Assembly: GCF_000346465.2 (NCBI RefSeq)
Contig: NC_034010.1
Coordinates: forward strand, 23,036,570-23,100,569
Direction: 5' to 3'
Length of the DNA stretch: 64,000 bases
DNA from: Prunus persica
Taxonomy: Eukaryota > Streptophyta > Magnoliopsida > Rosales > Rosaceae
The notes below the pieces were generated by a model. The model was not told the origin of the DNA. It searched no databases and saw only the letters and a list, made by a program, of their open reading frames with translations. Positions 11,700 to 24,118 of this stretch are shown piece after piece. Position numbers and translations under genes: made by a program. Each line of letters begins with the position of its first letter. The first letter of the stretch is position 1.

Positions 11700-12281
11700 A
11701 GTAAAAGCCCCTAGTGAGTCTATCCGACAGTCCTAATCTGTGGGATTGGTTTTGCTTGGAAAAACAAAAACCGTTGCATTGAGGCTTTTGAAGACAATCA
11801 TTGGCAGGAAAGGTGGTTTTGCTTCTTGGGTCTTCCTGTTGGTTGGTGGAAACTAAATACATGGCTGCAGGAAAGGTGAGGAAGGGATTATTGGTGCTGG
11901 TGGTTTAATCAGAATTGTCAATGGGGACTGGGTTGGTGGATTCTCTTCTAACATTGTGGGCCACCCTCTATGGCTTGCGGCTTGCTAACCAATCCAACTA
12001 TTTTCCCCTTATTGTGGAGTCCGATTCCCGTTTGGCGGTAGATCTTTTGAATGCGCCTAGTTTTGATCCTCTTCACCCGTTGTTCACTCTGATCTCTAGC
12101 TTCTATTGCTGGTATGCTTGCTTCATATTTGGGATGCTGCTCCTGCTGTTGTGCATCAGTTAATTTTTAAGGATATGTGTAGGGTTTGTTTACCCAGACT
12201 TATCATTGTTCCTTATTAGTGTTTCTGTTGGGCGTTTTCCCTCCACTTTACCAACCAAATAAAATAAAATAAAATAAAAAA
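11700..12281 (+). mobile_element. LINE 3' end with RNase H-like domain remnant
   Basis: The stretch encodes a decayed RNase H-like domain of the kind found at the C-terminus of plant LINE polyproteins: GIGFAWKNKN, then VNGDWVGGFSSN, LWATLYGLRLANQSNYFPLI and VESDSRLAVDLLNAPS. The frame is interrupted by shifts and a stop. It is followed by a short 3' untranslated part ending in an A-rich (AAAAT)n tail at about 12256-12281, as expected for target-primed insertion. Reverse transcriptase and endonuclease are absent, consistent with 5' truncation. Confidence 0.7.
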
Positions 12282-13579
12282 GCCTTTAATTTAATTTAAT
12301 TTTATATATTTTAATACAAGTGATATTTGTAACGACCCTTAAAATTTAGATATTAATATGTAGTTGCGATATTGGAGGAGCGATTTTCTCAAACACACTA
12401 TCAAAGCCATTTCCACTAAACTAGACCCCGTTGTCAGTTTTTGTAATATCTATATTATATGTCACATCAATTAAATCAATGAAGTGTATTTTAATTAAGG
12501 CAATTAGAAAAACAAATATTGAAATAAATCATAAAATAAAAGAAAATATCAAATTATTTTAATTGATGTGGTTGTCCACCTCAGCTACCACATAAGATGG
12601 TATAAAGATGTGGTATACAAATGTGGTAAGAGTAGCATTATTCTTTTTTAAAAAAAAGTATAATACGAAACAAATTCACGTAGGATGTATGTATACATTT
12701 TTTTTATTACTTATTTTTCATACACTTTTTAAAGATATGACAAAAAATACGTTTTTAAAAATCAATATATTATACACGTATTATAAACCTATTTTTCACA
12801 TATTAGTAAATAAAAATACTACACATTAAATTTTTTATGTAATCTATATGAAAATACTTTACAATAACCGAATTTTTAACCGTATTCTTTTATATAAAAA
12901 AATTTGTCGAATAATAAATGCACATATTTTATTTGTGTTTTTCTGCTCCCTATTTTACTAAATGTGGCTTCTGATAAGGAAAGTTTGTATCTAGAAGTTA
13001 GTTTTTGTTTGATTCACTCCCTGTTGTAGTTGGACTCATTTGAGGACTTTGACTGGAAAATTGAGCACCGATGTGTGCTGTTTTGAAAAATGCGTGCAAA
13101 AGCCATCAACTTTGTAGATTGGCGTTGTTAGTTAGGCAAGTGCAATTTTCAAATATCATCATGGCCTATTTGAAGCGAAATGGACATAACCTTGTATATT
13201 CCCTTTCCAATACATTACCAACATGTATGGCCTGGAAGCCAACCGGAGCTTTTTTTTTTATAAAGTCCACAAGTTAGTTAACATCAAGAAAATTGGATCC
13301 AAATAATACCACTATTCTTGTCACTGGGTTCCTAGATTCTAGGTTCGAGTCTCTTCTCCCCAATATCGTTTCATTTCTGTTTCAAGAATTAAAACTGAAA
13401 GTGATGTGTGATAAATAAAAAATATGGATCAATCCCAAACATTTATTGTGTTTTATAAAAAAAGGGCTTAATTTACAAACCAAAACAAGTTATCCAAAGG
13501 GAGATTAAGGAGTCTTCAAACTGATTACATATGACACATTTATATGTTCATGAATAAGTATCTAAAATATCTAACAGGA
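12282..13579. other. AT-rich intergenic region
   Basis: No gene seen. Near 13340-13360 the sequence TAGGTTCGAGTCTC resembles a Pol III B box (GGTTCGANTCC), but no matching A box or tRNA fold was found. Confidence 0.4.
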
Positions 13580-14145
13580 TTACAGGTCACCACCAAACAT
13601 TGGGTCATGATGCATGGTGGAGAATAGATCATCTTCAAGGCAATGAACATTGTTCATGAGAATGCCCAACAACTGATCTCTGTGTTGTTGCAGCTCCAAG
13701 ACTTGAGATCTTATTGATTCCAATTGGGATCTGAGTTCTTCAATCATCTTCTGCAAATGGAAAATAGCTCCAGTGCTGCCATAAACAGGGTCTCTGAGCC
13801 TTGCTCTTGCTTCATAAACTAGAGCTTTCACTGCATCTTCCCTTCTTGTCTCTTCCACCATCTGATTCCAAAATACAATTGCCATATCTTAGCTGATGTT
13901 TAATTAATAATAATTCTAACAAAACTCTGTTCTAAGCATATTAAAGTACCACAGAAACTCACCTGAATCATTTTGATCACATTGCTAGCACCAAAAACTT
14001 TATGCACACCAGCAAACTTCTCAATCTCCTCCCCTGGGAAATATGGTGCAAGTGAGCAATTTCTGTCACATCTTCGGCGTAGCATCCGGCAAGCTGCGCA
14101 TGGTTGATGAACCCTATTATGCATTGGTACTACTTGGGTGTCCAT
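13580..14145 (-). CDS. LOB-domain (LBD) transcription factor, 154 aa
   Basis: Two exons, 14145-13963 and 13861-13580, join in phase 0 with GT/AG borders (ATTCAG/GTGAGT, GAATCAG/ATGG) into 154 codons plus stop. LBD proteins are plant-specific DNA-binding regulators of organ boundaries, lateral roots and secondary growth. The C-block CX2CX6CX3C is seen as CAACRMLRRRCDRNC (residues 17-31). The GAS block appears as FAGVHKVFGASNVIKMIQ, with the intron exactly at its end, the conserved LBD position. The leucine-zipper-like part includes VYEARARLRDPVYGSTGAIF, marking a class I member. The acidic C-terminus ends DPMFGGDL. The protein is short: class I members often have longer C-terminal regions. A TATA-like ATATATATATAA lies upstream near 14193-14203. 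It is probably functional; the exact subfamily is not settled. Confidence 0.9.
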
Positions 14146-15160
14146 GTTTTGTTATTTCAAGGATGGTTCAAAAGAAGCTCTCCAGTTTGTGTATATATAT
14201 ATAAGAGAAGAGCAGCTAAAGTTTGCCAACATGTTGAAAGGAATAATAGGTTGTTAGATGGGGTGCCAAAATTCAAAGGTTAAGTGCAAGGAAGGCGGCC
14301 ACTAGAGGACAGTTTTGAGCTATAATATGAGGGTTGAAAATTGTGTGAAACCTCACTGTTGGGACAGTGGACCTAACAGTGAACCCCCAATGTGGATTTT
14401 TCAGATCTTGCAGTTTTGGAGATTCAGTCAGTTTCCAATAAAACAAACCTCATGTTTGGTGATGTTCAACTTTTTGCTGATCAGTTTGTCTTTTCATTAA
14501 ATTCTGGAACCACACCAAAGACAGCACCATGTGGTAGAAAATTGTGTTGGCACTTACTTGGAGCAAGTTTGATTACCATTTTCCAAAGCTCAATTTCCGT
14601 GGTGTTTTGGAGGCTTTTATGACTTCTATTGTGGTTTTTGGACTGCAGCTAGACTACAAGCACATATGAAAGTTCCGTGAGCTTTCGTACTTCACACGTG
14701 GTAAGCGTCCAAGCAAGGATTTATCTGTAACTTTGAGGCTTCTATTTACGAGGATACACGTGTAGCGTCACTCAAGCTAATACATTGACAACATATATTA
14801 TTGGGTGAGGTAGAAGTATGTGTGACCGTTAGAGGCCCAGAATAATTTAAATTACTAATGCAGGGCTTGTATTTCTGATGTGGGTTTGATATGAGGTTTA
14901 AATTTCACAATACAATATTTCCAGAGAGACGACCAGGATACCAAGAACAGTAAGTGCAAACACATGACATAACCGAGAAAAGAGGTTAAATTTCACACGA
15001 GAAGCAACTCCAGGAAACAAGTGAGTGACTAAACAAAGACAGCAAAGTGAAAACCAAGTGGAAATTGAAATAGCATCCATTGATATCTACAAAATCTGCT
15101 AAATAAATAAAACTTGCAGCAGGGGAAAAAAGAGCCGGAGGGAGAGAGTCATATTCTTGG
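14146..15160. other. Spacer between LBD and KLCR/CMU genes
   Basis: No additional gene is supported. The part nearest LBD should hold its promoter; the part nearest 15160 should hold the 3' untranslated region of the TPR gene. Confidence 0.5.
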
Positions 15161-17655
15161 TCAAGTTTTGTGTCCAAAGCCAGCCCACCTCTTCACTCCT
15201 TCCTTCTTCGTCCTTTGGTGGGAGTTGGAACCAAGTAGATTCTCAAGTGATTTTCCTTTTCTGTTCCTAGCCCTTCCTGCTTCTTTCAAAAGATCAGCCA
15301 GTCTTTTCTTCTCGTCGTCAAAATCTGGATGTGCCGTCCCAAGCTTCTCTTCCCTCACCTTTAGAATGTGCTCTAGCATCTCAATTGCAGCTTCTACTCT
15401 GTAATAAGTAACAGAATTTCATGCTCAATGGAGGAATTAAACTAAAGCATTATAGAACTTAAACATCAATAGTAAGACCCCCTAGAGCAGGATTTATCAT
15501 AGAATCAAGAATGATTCAATTATAATTTCTAGATTGAAGAACCCTAGAGAAAGTTAACATTTCATTTCCATTCAACATAGCAGAAAGCACAAACAAAACC
15601 CTTACAGCTCACATGAATATCAAAGATCAGTTACCTTCCCATGGCATCATAAGTTGCTGCAAGGTTGCTATATACTCCAAGAGTATCCACGTGACAAAGG
15701 CCACACTCCTGCTCCAGAATCTCCCTTGCTTCTTCAAAAAGCCGAGCAGCCTCATCTAATTTGTACAACTGCACACTAGCCAATCCCATCTGGTTCAGCA
15801 CAATACCAAAATGTGCTGATTTCCTCTCCCCGCTGGCCCGAAGCTTTGATATAGCACTCTTAAAGGACCTCCAGGCCTCCCCATACCTCCCAACCATATA
15901 GAACATAACACCCATCTGCGCTTCTATTCCCGCAATAGTGCTCCGCTGTGCAGGGGTGTCCTCTAATAACTTCATTGCCTTCTGCAAGAGATTTAGCGCC
16001 TCCTCAGGCTCATTGACAGCTTCGTAGATGGCTGAGATTTCTGTCAACCCGCTAGCAATTTCCTCAGATATGATTCCAGGCAAAGGTTTCGCGTATATCC
16101 TCAATGCGTTCTCGCAGTAGGATTTGGACTCTCTTAGCTTGCCTGTCTTGTAATACAAGTCAGCCAGGCGAATAAAAACTGATGCTACAGAAGGGTGGTT
16201 TTCACCCCTTGTGGATTTGAGAACCGTAAGTGCTTTCTGGTAGGAAAAAACCGCCTCATCAAAGCGGCAAAGAGACAAGTAAATGTCACCAATGCCCATG
16301 TCGATAGCGGCAACCTCATTGTCTTGCCCATTGGCAATCATAATCATGCTTGCAAGAACAAGGTGCTCGAGTGCCAATTCATAATCTCCCTTTGCCTCAT
16401 AGATGAGAGCCATGAGACGCCGGTCAGCAGCCTCTTCGACAGACGCAGGTGAGCTATGCTCCCTTCGAATTTCAAGAGTCTTCTTGCAGTAGTTCTCTGC
16501 CTCATCAAATTGCATTACTTGGACATGGGCCTCTGCTAGGTACCTGCCATTCATTTCCAATGCCATTTCACACACAATGCAATGCAGTTATGTTAGTGTT
16601 TCCAGCACCCTTCTATAATTTTTCGGGTATTTTCACTCGTTTTATTTCACCAAAATATTTTTGAAGCCTCAATGATGAAAGAATGAAATGCGGTTACTTT
16701 GAAAATACATGAGAAATTACAAATGACTTGTTACATAATCAAAATTTGTAACTAATCAAGTGTGCTCAAAATCCGCCATTGTTTTCAACAAACCTCATCA
16801 ACCAAATCAATTTTTAATTAGTATTATTAAATTAACAATTTTAGCTAATTATTTTTAAATTAACATTTTTTAGCTAATTATTTTGAAATTAACATTGAGA
16901 AACACGAAGGTGTGAAGACTATATGCAACCCACATCCCGATGCAACAACTAAATCCACCCAAACCCAAATAATCAGAGAAACATGTGGGCCCAACATTAC
17001 TACCAGTCTATCATTTTTCCTACCCAAAAAAAGGCGCATTTTAGCATTAAAATGAGCCTATTGAGCTGAGAAAATAGAGCTCATACCTGCAAGTCTCTGC
17101 AACTCTCGGATCCGACCCGCCCAGAGTCTCCCTTTGGATCTTCAAACCCGACTCGTAACATAAAATGGACTGCTCAAGCTGTCCCAGCATCGAACACGTG
17201 TCACCCAGCTGCATGTACCCTGAGAACTTAGCCAGCGCATGGTCCGGCCCGTTTTCCGGATCCGAGACTTCAATTGCCCGCTCCAAAACCCGAACAGCCT
17301 CCTCAAACCTGCCCAAACTACAGTATATCGCCGCCACAACGTGCAAGCTCATAGCGAGGTCCAGACCCGGACCCGAACACCTCTCGAATGATTTGGAAGC
17401 CCGAATGGCGTAGTCCAACGCCTTGTTTGGGCTCTCGCCCGACCCGAAAGTATCCCGGGCGAGCTTTAACAAGAACGGACCTAGATCCGGGTTGTCGAGC
17501 GAAGTCTCATCGACGGGTTGGGTTTTTCTGGAGGCTTTCGTTCGTGAGGTGGAAGGTGACGGGGTTTTGGTACCATTGAAGTGCTGTATTTTAGGGGTCG
17601 GGTCGGGCACGAAAATGGTCTGGGATGGTGTTTTGGGTGAGGCTAAGGCTGGCAT
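15161..17655 (-). CDS. Kinesin light chain-related / CMU-type TPR protein, 571 aa
   Basis: Three exons, 17655-17087, 16543-15635 and 15398-15161, join in phase (569+909+238 = 1716 nt). Borders are canonical: TTGCAG/GTATG with GGCAG/GTACC, and GGAAG/GTAAC with TTACAG/AGTAG. The start is basic and Pro/Ser-rich (MPALASPKTPSQTIFVPDP), followed by tandem tetratricopeptide repeats from about residue 55 to 520. Examples are LHVVAAIYCSLGRFEEAVRV, ADLYYKTGKLRESKSYCENA and YSNLAATYDAMGR. The C-terminus is basic. This matches plant KLCR proteins, also called CELLULOSE SYNTHASE-MICROTUBULE UNCOUPLING, which act at cortical microtubules and plasma membrane and help keep microtubules in place during cellulose synthesis. 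Length and exon number fit the family and there are no defects. A 27-bp CT run on the coding strand lies in the presumed 5' leader about 200 bp upstream. Intron 1 contains a short duplicated TTTTAGCTAATTATTTT segment (about 16839-16884). Confidence 0.92.
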
Positions 17656-17853
17656 GACTGAGAAGTCAGATACCCAGAATTCAAGCTAAAATTCGATATA
17701 ATATAAAAAACTCACAACAGAATTGGCAAAACGGAACCAAATACCCGCGCAATTTAACAAATGTGGTGAGAAATCAGCGACGGCAATGACCAATTTAATT
17801 TGGGTTTTCTGCTATATTTTGCAGAGAAGCTCATGATAAAGGTGCAGTGTTGC

Positions 17854-17879
17854 AGAGAGAGAGAGAGAGAGAGAGAGAG
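17854..17879 (-). repeat. CT microsatellite in 5' leader of KLCR/CMU
   Basis: A (GA)13 run on the plus strand, CT on the gene strand. Pyrimidine runs in 5' leaders and core promoters are common in plants. Confidence 0.85.
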
Positions 17880-18229
17880 TAATGAGAGAGTGAGAATGTG
17901 TGTGTCGGGTAGAGGAGGGAAGTAATGGTGGTGGTGGTGGGGATGGAGGGTTGCGTGGAAGAGACTCGTAATGATGAAGGAATTGTGCTTTAACTTGATG
18001 ACAAGCTTCAACACGAAAAAGGGGACCAGCAGAGATACGAAATCCATTTTTCAGTATTTTTCTTCTTTTCCACTGCCTTACACGCTGTCCTTCTTTGCTT
18101 TGCTTCGCCTGTAATGTTCCCTCTACAGACTGGGGAAAGAAAGAGTTGAAGGCTGGAAAAACTGATTTGGTTGCTTTGTTGTTTTTATAAAGGTCAAAAG
18201 TTACAAATGCTACTTGGTGGTGTGCCACA

Positions 18230-19780
18230 TCTGTAAACGAATCTTATTTTCACCTATTGAATTGTGTTTCTAAGTTTTTTTAAAATAATTTCTGTAAGTA
18301 TTATTTTGTAGTGTTTTCGGTTGAATTAACTTAAAATTAAGCATACTTTCAAGTTTCGGTTCCAACCTGCAATATACCCCGTATATATTGATTTATAATT
18401 TATTGAACTCAAAATCTGCTCATTATTAAGCCTTCTCAAACCAATCCTACCATCTTATAATTAGATTAGACGATTTAGTCGAATTGACTCAAAATTGTAC
18501 CCATCTTTAAAAATAACAATTGTTACAATTCAATTATTGAAATTGTATGATAATAAAAAAAACAATTCCGATCTCTTGGACTCGACCACAGGAGTCCAAG
18601 AAATTGTGGTCACCAACCGTTGGATATGAATCTAATAATTCAAAAAAGTTTCTTAAAAAAAGTGTAAGAGTGAGTGAGCCGTTGAATTTACATCTAACGG
18701 TGAGTAACTATAAATCTTTTGAATTACTGTAATCCAAAAGATCAGGACTGTTAAAATATAAACATGTGATATAACCCGTCAACTTATTATAATACGAGTG
18801 AAGGGCAAAAGTTTGTATTTCTCATTTTTACGACACAAAGATGAGCGACCAACGAATAAGTTGCTTGCGTGGCATGGCTCCTTTATGTGATGAAGAATTC
18901 AATGTGGTGTGCAATTTTCCGAAAAGTGTGAGCGTCCACAAGGAGAGCACATGACCCACATGTGAGGGTTGACAGGGAGCTGCTAGAATGTGGAGGTTAA
19001 TATGCAGGGCTTATTTGCAGGATGTTACCAACCGTTCAATTAAAATGAACGGTTCAGTTTCAAAATTGTAGTTTTATTACAACTGGGTTTAAATTACCCA
19101 TAAGAAAAATCTCAACCCGCGAGTGACTTCAGTTTCACCCTTCTTCCTTCTCCTTTTTATCTCTCATCTCCTTCTCTCTATGCGGCAGCCAACAACCTCA
19201 CATCCATGATCCAGCACCCTCCTTCTACCTCCTCCCACCACCTAATTCTTCTCTTTCTCTCCCTTTGACATCCACGAAACTCAAGTTCCATATATGGGTT
19301 TTTTTTTTCTTGTTTTAAAGGACTGACATACACAAAATTGAATTTGATCTAGGTTGGGTTTCAGGTGGGTGCGGGGTGGGATGGGATGGGATGGTCGTGG
19401 TGGAGGGGTGGCTGGCAGGCTAGGGTGTTAGAATCGAGGGGGAGGGAGGGTAGAAAGGAGCAAGGGGAGGGGAATGAGTTGAGATGGATAAATTTTCTCC
19501 CCTTTTTTTTTAAATATTTTTATTTACAAATTTTGATTTTTCACCAAATTTTACAAAGAAATATTTATGTACTGTTTCATAACTTATGATACATTTTAGA
19601 TTAGTCATTTCTCTATTTTTATTTCCCCCCATAATTCTATTTTTTTAAAAATAGAATTTCAAAAAGCATTCTTTCTGGTTTGGGACAAGGTAATTTTCCA
19701 AGAGGTGCATATGGATCCAATACAAGTTGCTCTGGAAGATCTCTGAAGACATAAGAAGTAAGAGCAGAAGCATCATGTAA
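18230..19780. other. Intergenic region without recognised gene
   Basis: No supported gene. Around 18590-18720 the words CCAACCGTTGGAT and CATCTAACGGTGAG sit in opposite orientation and look like fragments of a small decayed DNA transposon. At 19030-19055 the inverted words AACCGTTC and GAACGGTT occur. Confidence 0.4.
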
Positions 19781-20461
19781 TTCAATTTGGGTTGGGGCAC
19801 TGGGTTGGGGATGGGTGGTTGTGGCGAGGTGAGGAATGGAAGTATGGCTGTCTCAGTCTGGGAGACAGAGGGTTAGGAGGGGCTGGGGGTGTTGAATGCT
19901 TCTATTTTTTATTTTTATTTTTGGGTACATAATGATTCTTCTTTCACTTTCAGTTTCGACAATGATGTTGGAATATACACCAAAATTTTATCCTGTGTAT
20001 AATTAAAAGTAATTCTTTATCCCAAACCATGTTCACTAATGGGCCAATAAAATGGCAATAATACTTCAGTAATAATTCACTCAATGTTTTGTATGGATTG
20101 CTATGTGTATTTATTGTGAATATTGGAAGTTGTAGCATAGAAAATTAATAATAAATTGAAGAGAACAACATGTAGCTTCAGAGATTGGTACATCGTTAAG
20201 GTTTCTGAATGGTGTTCTTCCCGCATAGCTCCAAGTTATTTTTTGAATGTTTTAAGGTAAACAAAAAAGTAATAGAAACTAAAGTTTTATAACATTAATT
20301 TGTTTATAAACAAACCAAAACCATACTTAAGTTTTATAACATCACACTTTTGTTTCTCTGATCCAATGATTACTGAATTCAAATTGGTTGAATTATAATT
20401 TTGAGAGTTCTAAAATCGAAGACACTGTCGTAAGGAACACGTAGCTTTTTTAGGGTATATT

Positions 20462-23105
20462 ATAAGTGAAAATTATATTTTAGAGCTTTGGGTACAGAGA
20501 ATGTCACAAGGAGTTCCTAGGAATTTTCAGTGTATTTTTTGGATTTTTAATTAATTTATTATGAATTTGAGAAATAAAATCAAGAAAAATAATATTAAAT
20601 AGTATAAGGCAACACTGGCAGCAGCTAAAGGTGGCGCCGTCATTGTTTCCAAAAGGTGGTGTAACAAGACTACGCCATATGTCATTTTGATTACTTTTTG
20701 AAGTTTATCCTATAAAAAGAATTTAAAAAAAAAATCAGAAAAATACACCGAAAATTGCGACAAACTCCTCACGACATCATCCTCGATTATGAAGGTCCAA
20801 AATTATGATTTCACATATTTGAGTACAAGGTAGTCGTTGGATCAAAGGCCACGAGTATTAAGTTACAAAACATCAACTAGTGTTTTATATTGTTTAGAAA
20901 CAAATTTGAGTTTTCATTATCACTTCACATTTTTATAAGTGAGCATTTTGCTTTTGTAGTTTGAGGGTGTAGAGAATGTCACAAGGAGTTCTTAAGAATT
21001 TTCGATGTATTTTTTGGATTTTTAATTAATTAATTATGAATTTTATAAGTAAAATCAAGAAAAATTAATATTAAATAGTATAGGGCGACACGTGGCATCG
21101 GCTGAAGGTGGTGCCGTCAGTGTTTCCAACAGGTGGCATACCACGATTGCTCCACATGTCATTTTGATTACTTTTTCCAATTTTATTTTTAAAAATTATT
21201 TAAAAAATAATTAAAAATCATAAAAATACACTTAAAATTGCTACAAACTCCTCAGACATCATCTTCGATTGTGAAGGTCTAAAATCATGATTTCACATAT
21301 TTGAATTTAAGGTAATCGTTGAATTAAAAAACATGAGTATTATGTTAAAGGACATCAATTAGTGTTTTCAATTGCTTAGAAACAAAGTTGAGTTTTATTA
21401 TTACTTGACATTTTTATAAATAAAAATTATACTTTTAGAACAACGTAGATAATGTCACAAGAAGTTCCTAGGAATTTTCGGTGTATTTTTTGAATTTTGA
21501 ATTAATTTATTATGAATTTTAGAAATTAAATCCAAGAAAAATACTATTAAATGGTATAGGTCGACAAATGGCAGTGTTGAAGGTGGCGCCGTCAATGTTT
21601 CCAATAGGTGGCGTTCCCAGATTGTGCCACATGTCATTTTGATTATTTTTTTCAATTTCCTTTAAAAATTATTTTAAAATAAGTAAAAATAAAAAAAAAA
21701 TACACCGAAAAATGATACAAACTCCTCACGACATCATCCTCAATTATGAAAGTCCAAAAATCATGATTTCACATATTTGAGTTTAAGATAATTGTTGGAT
21801 CAAACAACATGAGTGTTAAGTTATAGAACATCAACTAGTATTTTAGATTGTTTTGAAATAAAATTGAGTTTTAGTTATCATTTTATATTTTTATAATATA
21901 AAAATTATACTTTTAGAGATTGAGGGTGTATAGAATGTCAGAAGAGGTTCTTATAAATTTTTTATGTATTTTTTAGATTTTTAATTAATTAATTAGGAAT
22001 TTTAGATGTTTTGTTTTGTTTTGTTTTGTTTTTTGTTTTAGATTAGGAATTTTAGAAGTTAAATTAATGAAAAATTATATGAAATAGTATAGGGCGACAC
22101 ATGGCAGCAATTGAAGATGGCGCCATCAGTGTTTCCAACAGGTGGCGTCCCACAATTGCGCCACATGTTGTTTTGTTACTTTTTTCAAGTTTATCTTTAA
22201 AATTTCATAAAAATAATTAAAATTGATTATAAAAAAATACACCAAAAATTGCTACAAACTCCCTATGAAATTATCTTCGACTTTGAGTTCATAATAATTA
22301 TTGTATCAAATAACAAGAATATTAGGTTATAAAACATCATCTAGTGTTTTAGATTTCTTAGAAACAAATTTGAGTTTTTATTATCAATTTATAGTTATAT
22401 AACTCAAAATTATACTTTTAGAGCTTGAAGGTGTAGAGAATGTCACAAGGAGTTTCTAAAAATTTTCGTTATATTTTTTGGATTTTTAATTAATTTATTA
22501 TGAATTTTAGAAGTTAAATTCAAGATAAATAATATTAAATCATACTGAGCGACACGTGGCTGCAGTTGAAGGTGCACTGTCAGGGTTTCCTCCAACAGGT
22601 GGCATACCGCGATTGGTCTATACCCTTTAATATTATTTTTATAGTGTTTAACTTCTAAAATGCATAATAAATAAATTAAAAATCCTAAAAATACAGCGAA
22701 AATTGCTAAAAACTCGTCACGACATCATCCTTGATTATTGAGGTCCAAAATTATGATTTAACATATTGGAGTTTATGGTAATCGTTTGATCAAATAACTT
22801 GAGTGTTATGTTATGAAACATCAACTAATGTTTTAGATTGTTTAGAAACAAAGTTGATTTTTTATTATCAATTTATATTTTTATAAGTGGAAGTTATATT
22901 TTCCAAGCTTGAGGGCGTAGAGAATGCTACAAGGAGTACATAAGACTTTCTGATATATTTTTTAGATTTTTAATTTATTTATTATTAATTTTAGAAGTTC
23001 AATCCCAAAAGAAATAATATTAAATTAAAGTGAATCACATGTGGCAGTTCTAGAAAGAAGAGTTGTCATTGTTTTTGATAGGTGGCGTTCTACGATTGCG
23101 CCACA
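20462..23105 (+). repeat. Six head-to-tail copies of a ~480-bp unit
   Basis: The landmark TGTCACAAGGAGTTC or a close variant occurs at 20502, 20977, 21453, 21936, 22441 and 22925, giving steps of 475, 476, 483, 505 and 484 bp. The 505-bp step contains an extra TTTTG run (about 22006-22037). Every unit carries a GC-richer core (GTGGCGCCGTCAGTGTTTCC) and AT-rich flanks. Within a unit, the start (CCTAGGAATTTTCGGTGTAT) and a later part (AAAATACACCGAAAATTGC) are inverted to each other, so a single unit can fold back. Confidence 0.9.
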
Positions 23106-23109
23106 TATC

Positions 23110-23440
23110 AATATTATTATATTGTTATTTATTATAAATTATTATTATATTACTTTGGACTGTAAATTATTATTATATTATTATTAACCCTAAATTATTA
23201 TTGTATTGTTATTTACCCTAAATTATTATTTTATTTATTTTTACCATAAACTATTATTATTTACCCTGGATTATTATTATATTAGTTCTCACCCTAAATT
23301 GTTATTATATTTCCTTTTACCCTAAACTGTTATTATATTTCCTTTTACCCTAAATTATTATTATATTGCCCTTCTCTATACCAAAATTTTTATTTTATTA
23401 TTATATTTCTTTTTACCATAAATGCTATTATTTTGCAACA
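23110..23440 (+). repeat. AT-rich minisatellite (~30-bp unit)
   Basis: Degenerate tandem units of the form TTACCCTAAATTATTATTAT, about ten copies, decaying to the left into plain ATT repeats. Many units hold the word CCCTAAA. Confidence 0.85.
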
Positions 23441-24022
23441 TGAATTTAAATGGAAAAAATATATTTTAAACATAAGTTAAAATTTAAAAATTGCATTACA
23501 AGGTAAAATAATATTTTAAAAAAATTAAAAATTAAAAGAAAAAAAAAACCTACAACTTCTCTCTCTCTCTCTCTCTCGGCCCACCCCAACCCCCTTCTCG
23601 CTCTCTCTCCCTTTTTCAAGCCCCAGCACCAACCACCCAAAAAAACAAAAAAAAAACCAATGAACCTATCCCATCCCTTTTTCTTTCTTCTTTTAAATCA
23701 CAACCTCAACCCTTTACCCTAGACAGCCATACTTCTACCCTTCACCTCGTCATAACCACCCATCCCCAAGCTGGTGCTTTGAATTGTGTAAAATAGAAAA
23801 GAATTTTACTTTATATGGGCTGCAGGTAGAATTGTGTATTACCATTGTATTGATGTAGTTGTTATAAGAGCAGCTCCAGCGCTACTTCAAATTTGGGCAA
23901 AAGGCCCCCCGACCGAGCCCAAACACCCTCCAGCGCAAGAGAAGAGGCCCGGGTAAGAGCTGGGTCCCACCAGCCTGGGCAGGCCCAATGGCAAGTTTCG
24001 CTTGGGCTTCAGCCCGAGGGTT

Positions 24023-24118
24023 GCGACGTCAGCGCAAGGCAATTCAAATTTTTTTTACCGTTGGCGCATGAGTTTCACGCGCCAACGGTAAAAAAATTTG
24101 ACTTCCATGCGCTGACGT
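24023..24118. repeat. Long hairpin near left end of Harbinger copy 1
   Basis: The arms pair GCGACGTCAGCGCAAGG with the later GCGCTGACGTC, and TTTTTTTACCGTTGGCGC with GCGCCAACGGTAAAAAAA, around a small loop at about 24069-24075. The stem is nearly 45 bp with mismatches. Subterminal palindromes of this kind are common binding sites for transposon DNA-binding proteins. Confidence 0.8.

Larger units (their letters stand above)
19786..23790. mobile_element. Candidate repeat-carrying element bounded by inverted segments
   Basis: The left segment (about 19810-19855, GGGATGGGTGGTTGTGGCGA and AGTATGGCTGTCT) is an imperfect inverted copy of the right segment (about 23725-23775, AGACAGCCATACTTCTACCC and ACCACCCATCCCC). 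Between them lie the 480-bp tandem array and the minisatellite. The element type and exact ends are not determined; no transposase was seen. A chance or unrelated inverted duplication remains possible. Confidence 0.4.

Noticed and set aside
11915..12163. Independent small gene encoding VESDSRLAVDLLNAP
   Set aside because: This is the RNase H-like tail of a LINE, followed by an A-rich 3' end.
13330..13362. tRNA or SINE B box (TAGGTTCGAGTCTC)
   Set aside because: No A box 30-60 bases upstream and no flanking duplication.
17812..18228. Minus-strand frame of 138 codons upstream of the KLCR/CMU start
   Set aside because: Ser/Pro/His low complexity from CT and CCA repeats; it fits a promoter and 5' leader, not a protein.
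23446..23640. Minus-strand frame with an Arg/Glu-rich stretch
   Set aside because: Produced by a CT microsatellite and flanking A/T runs.
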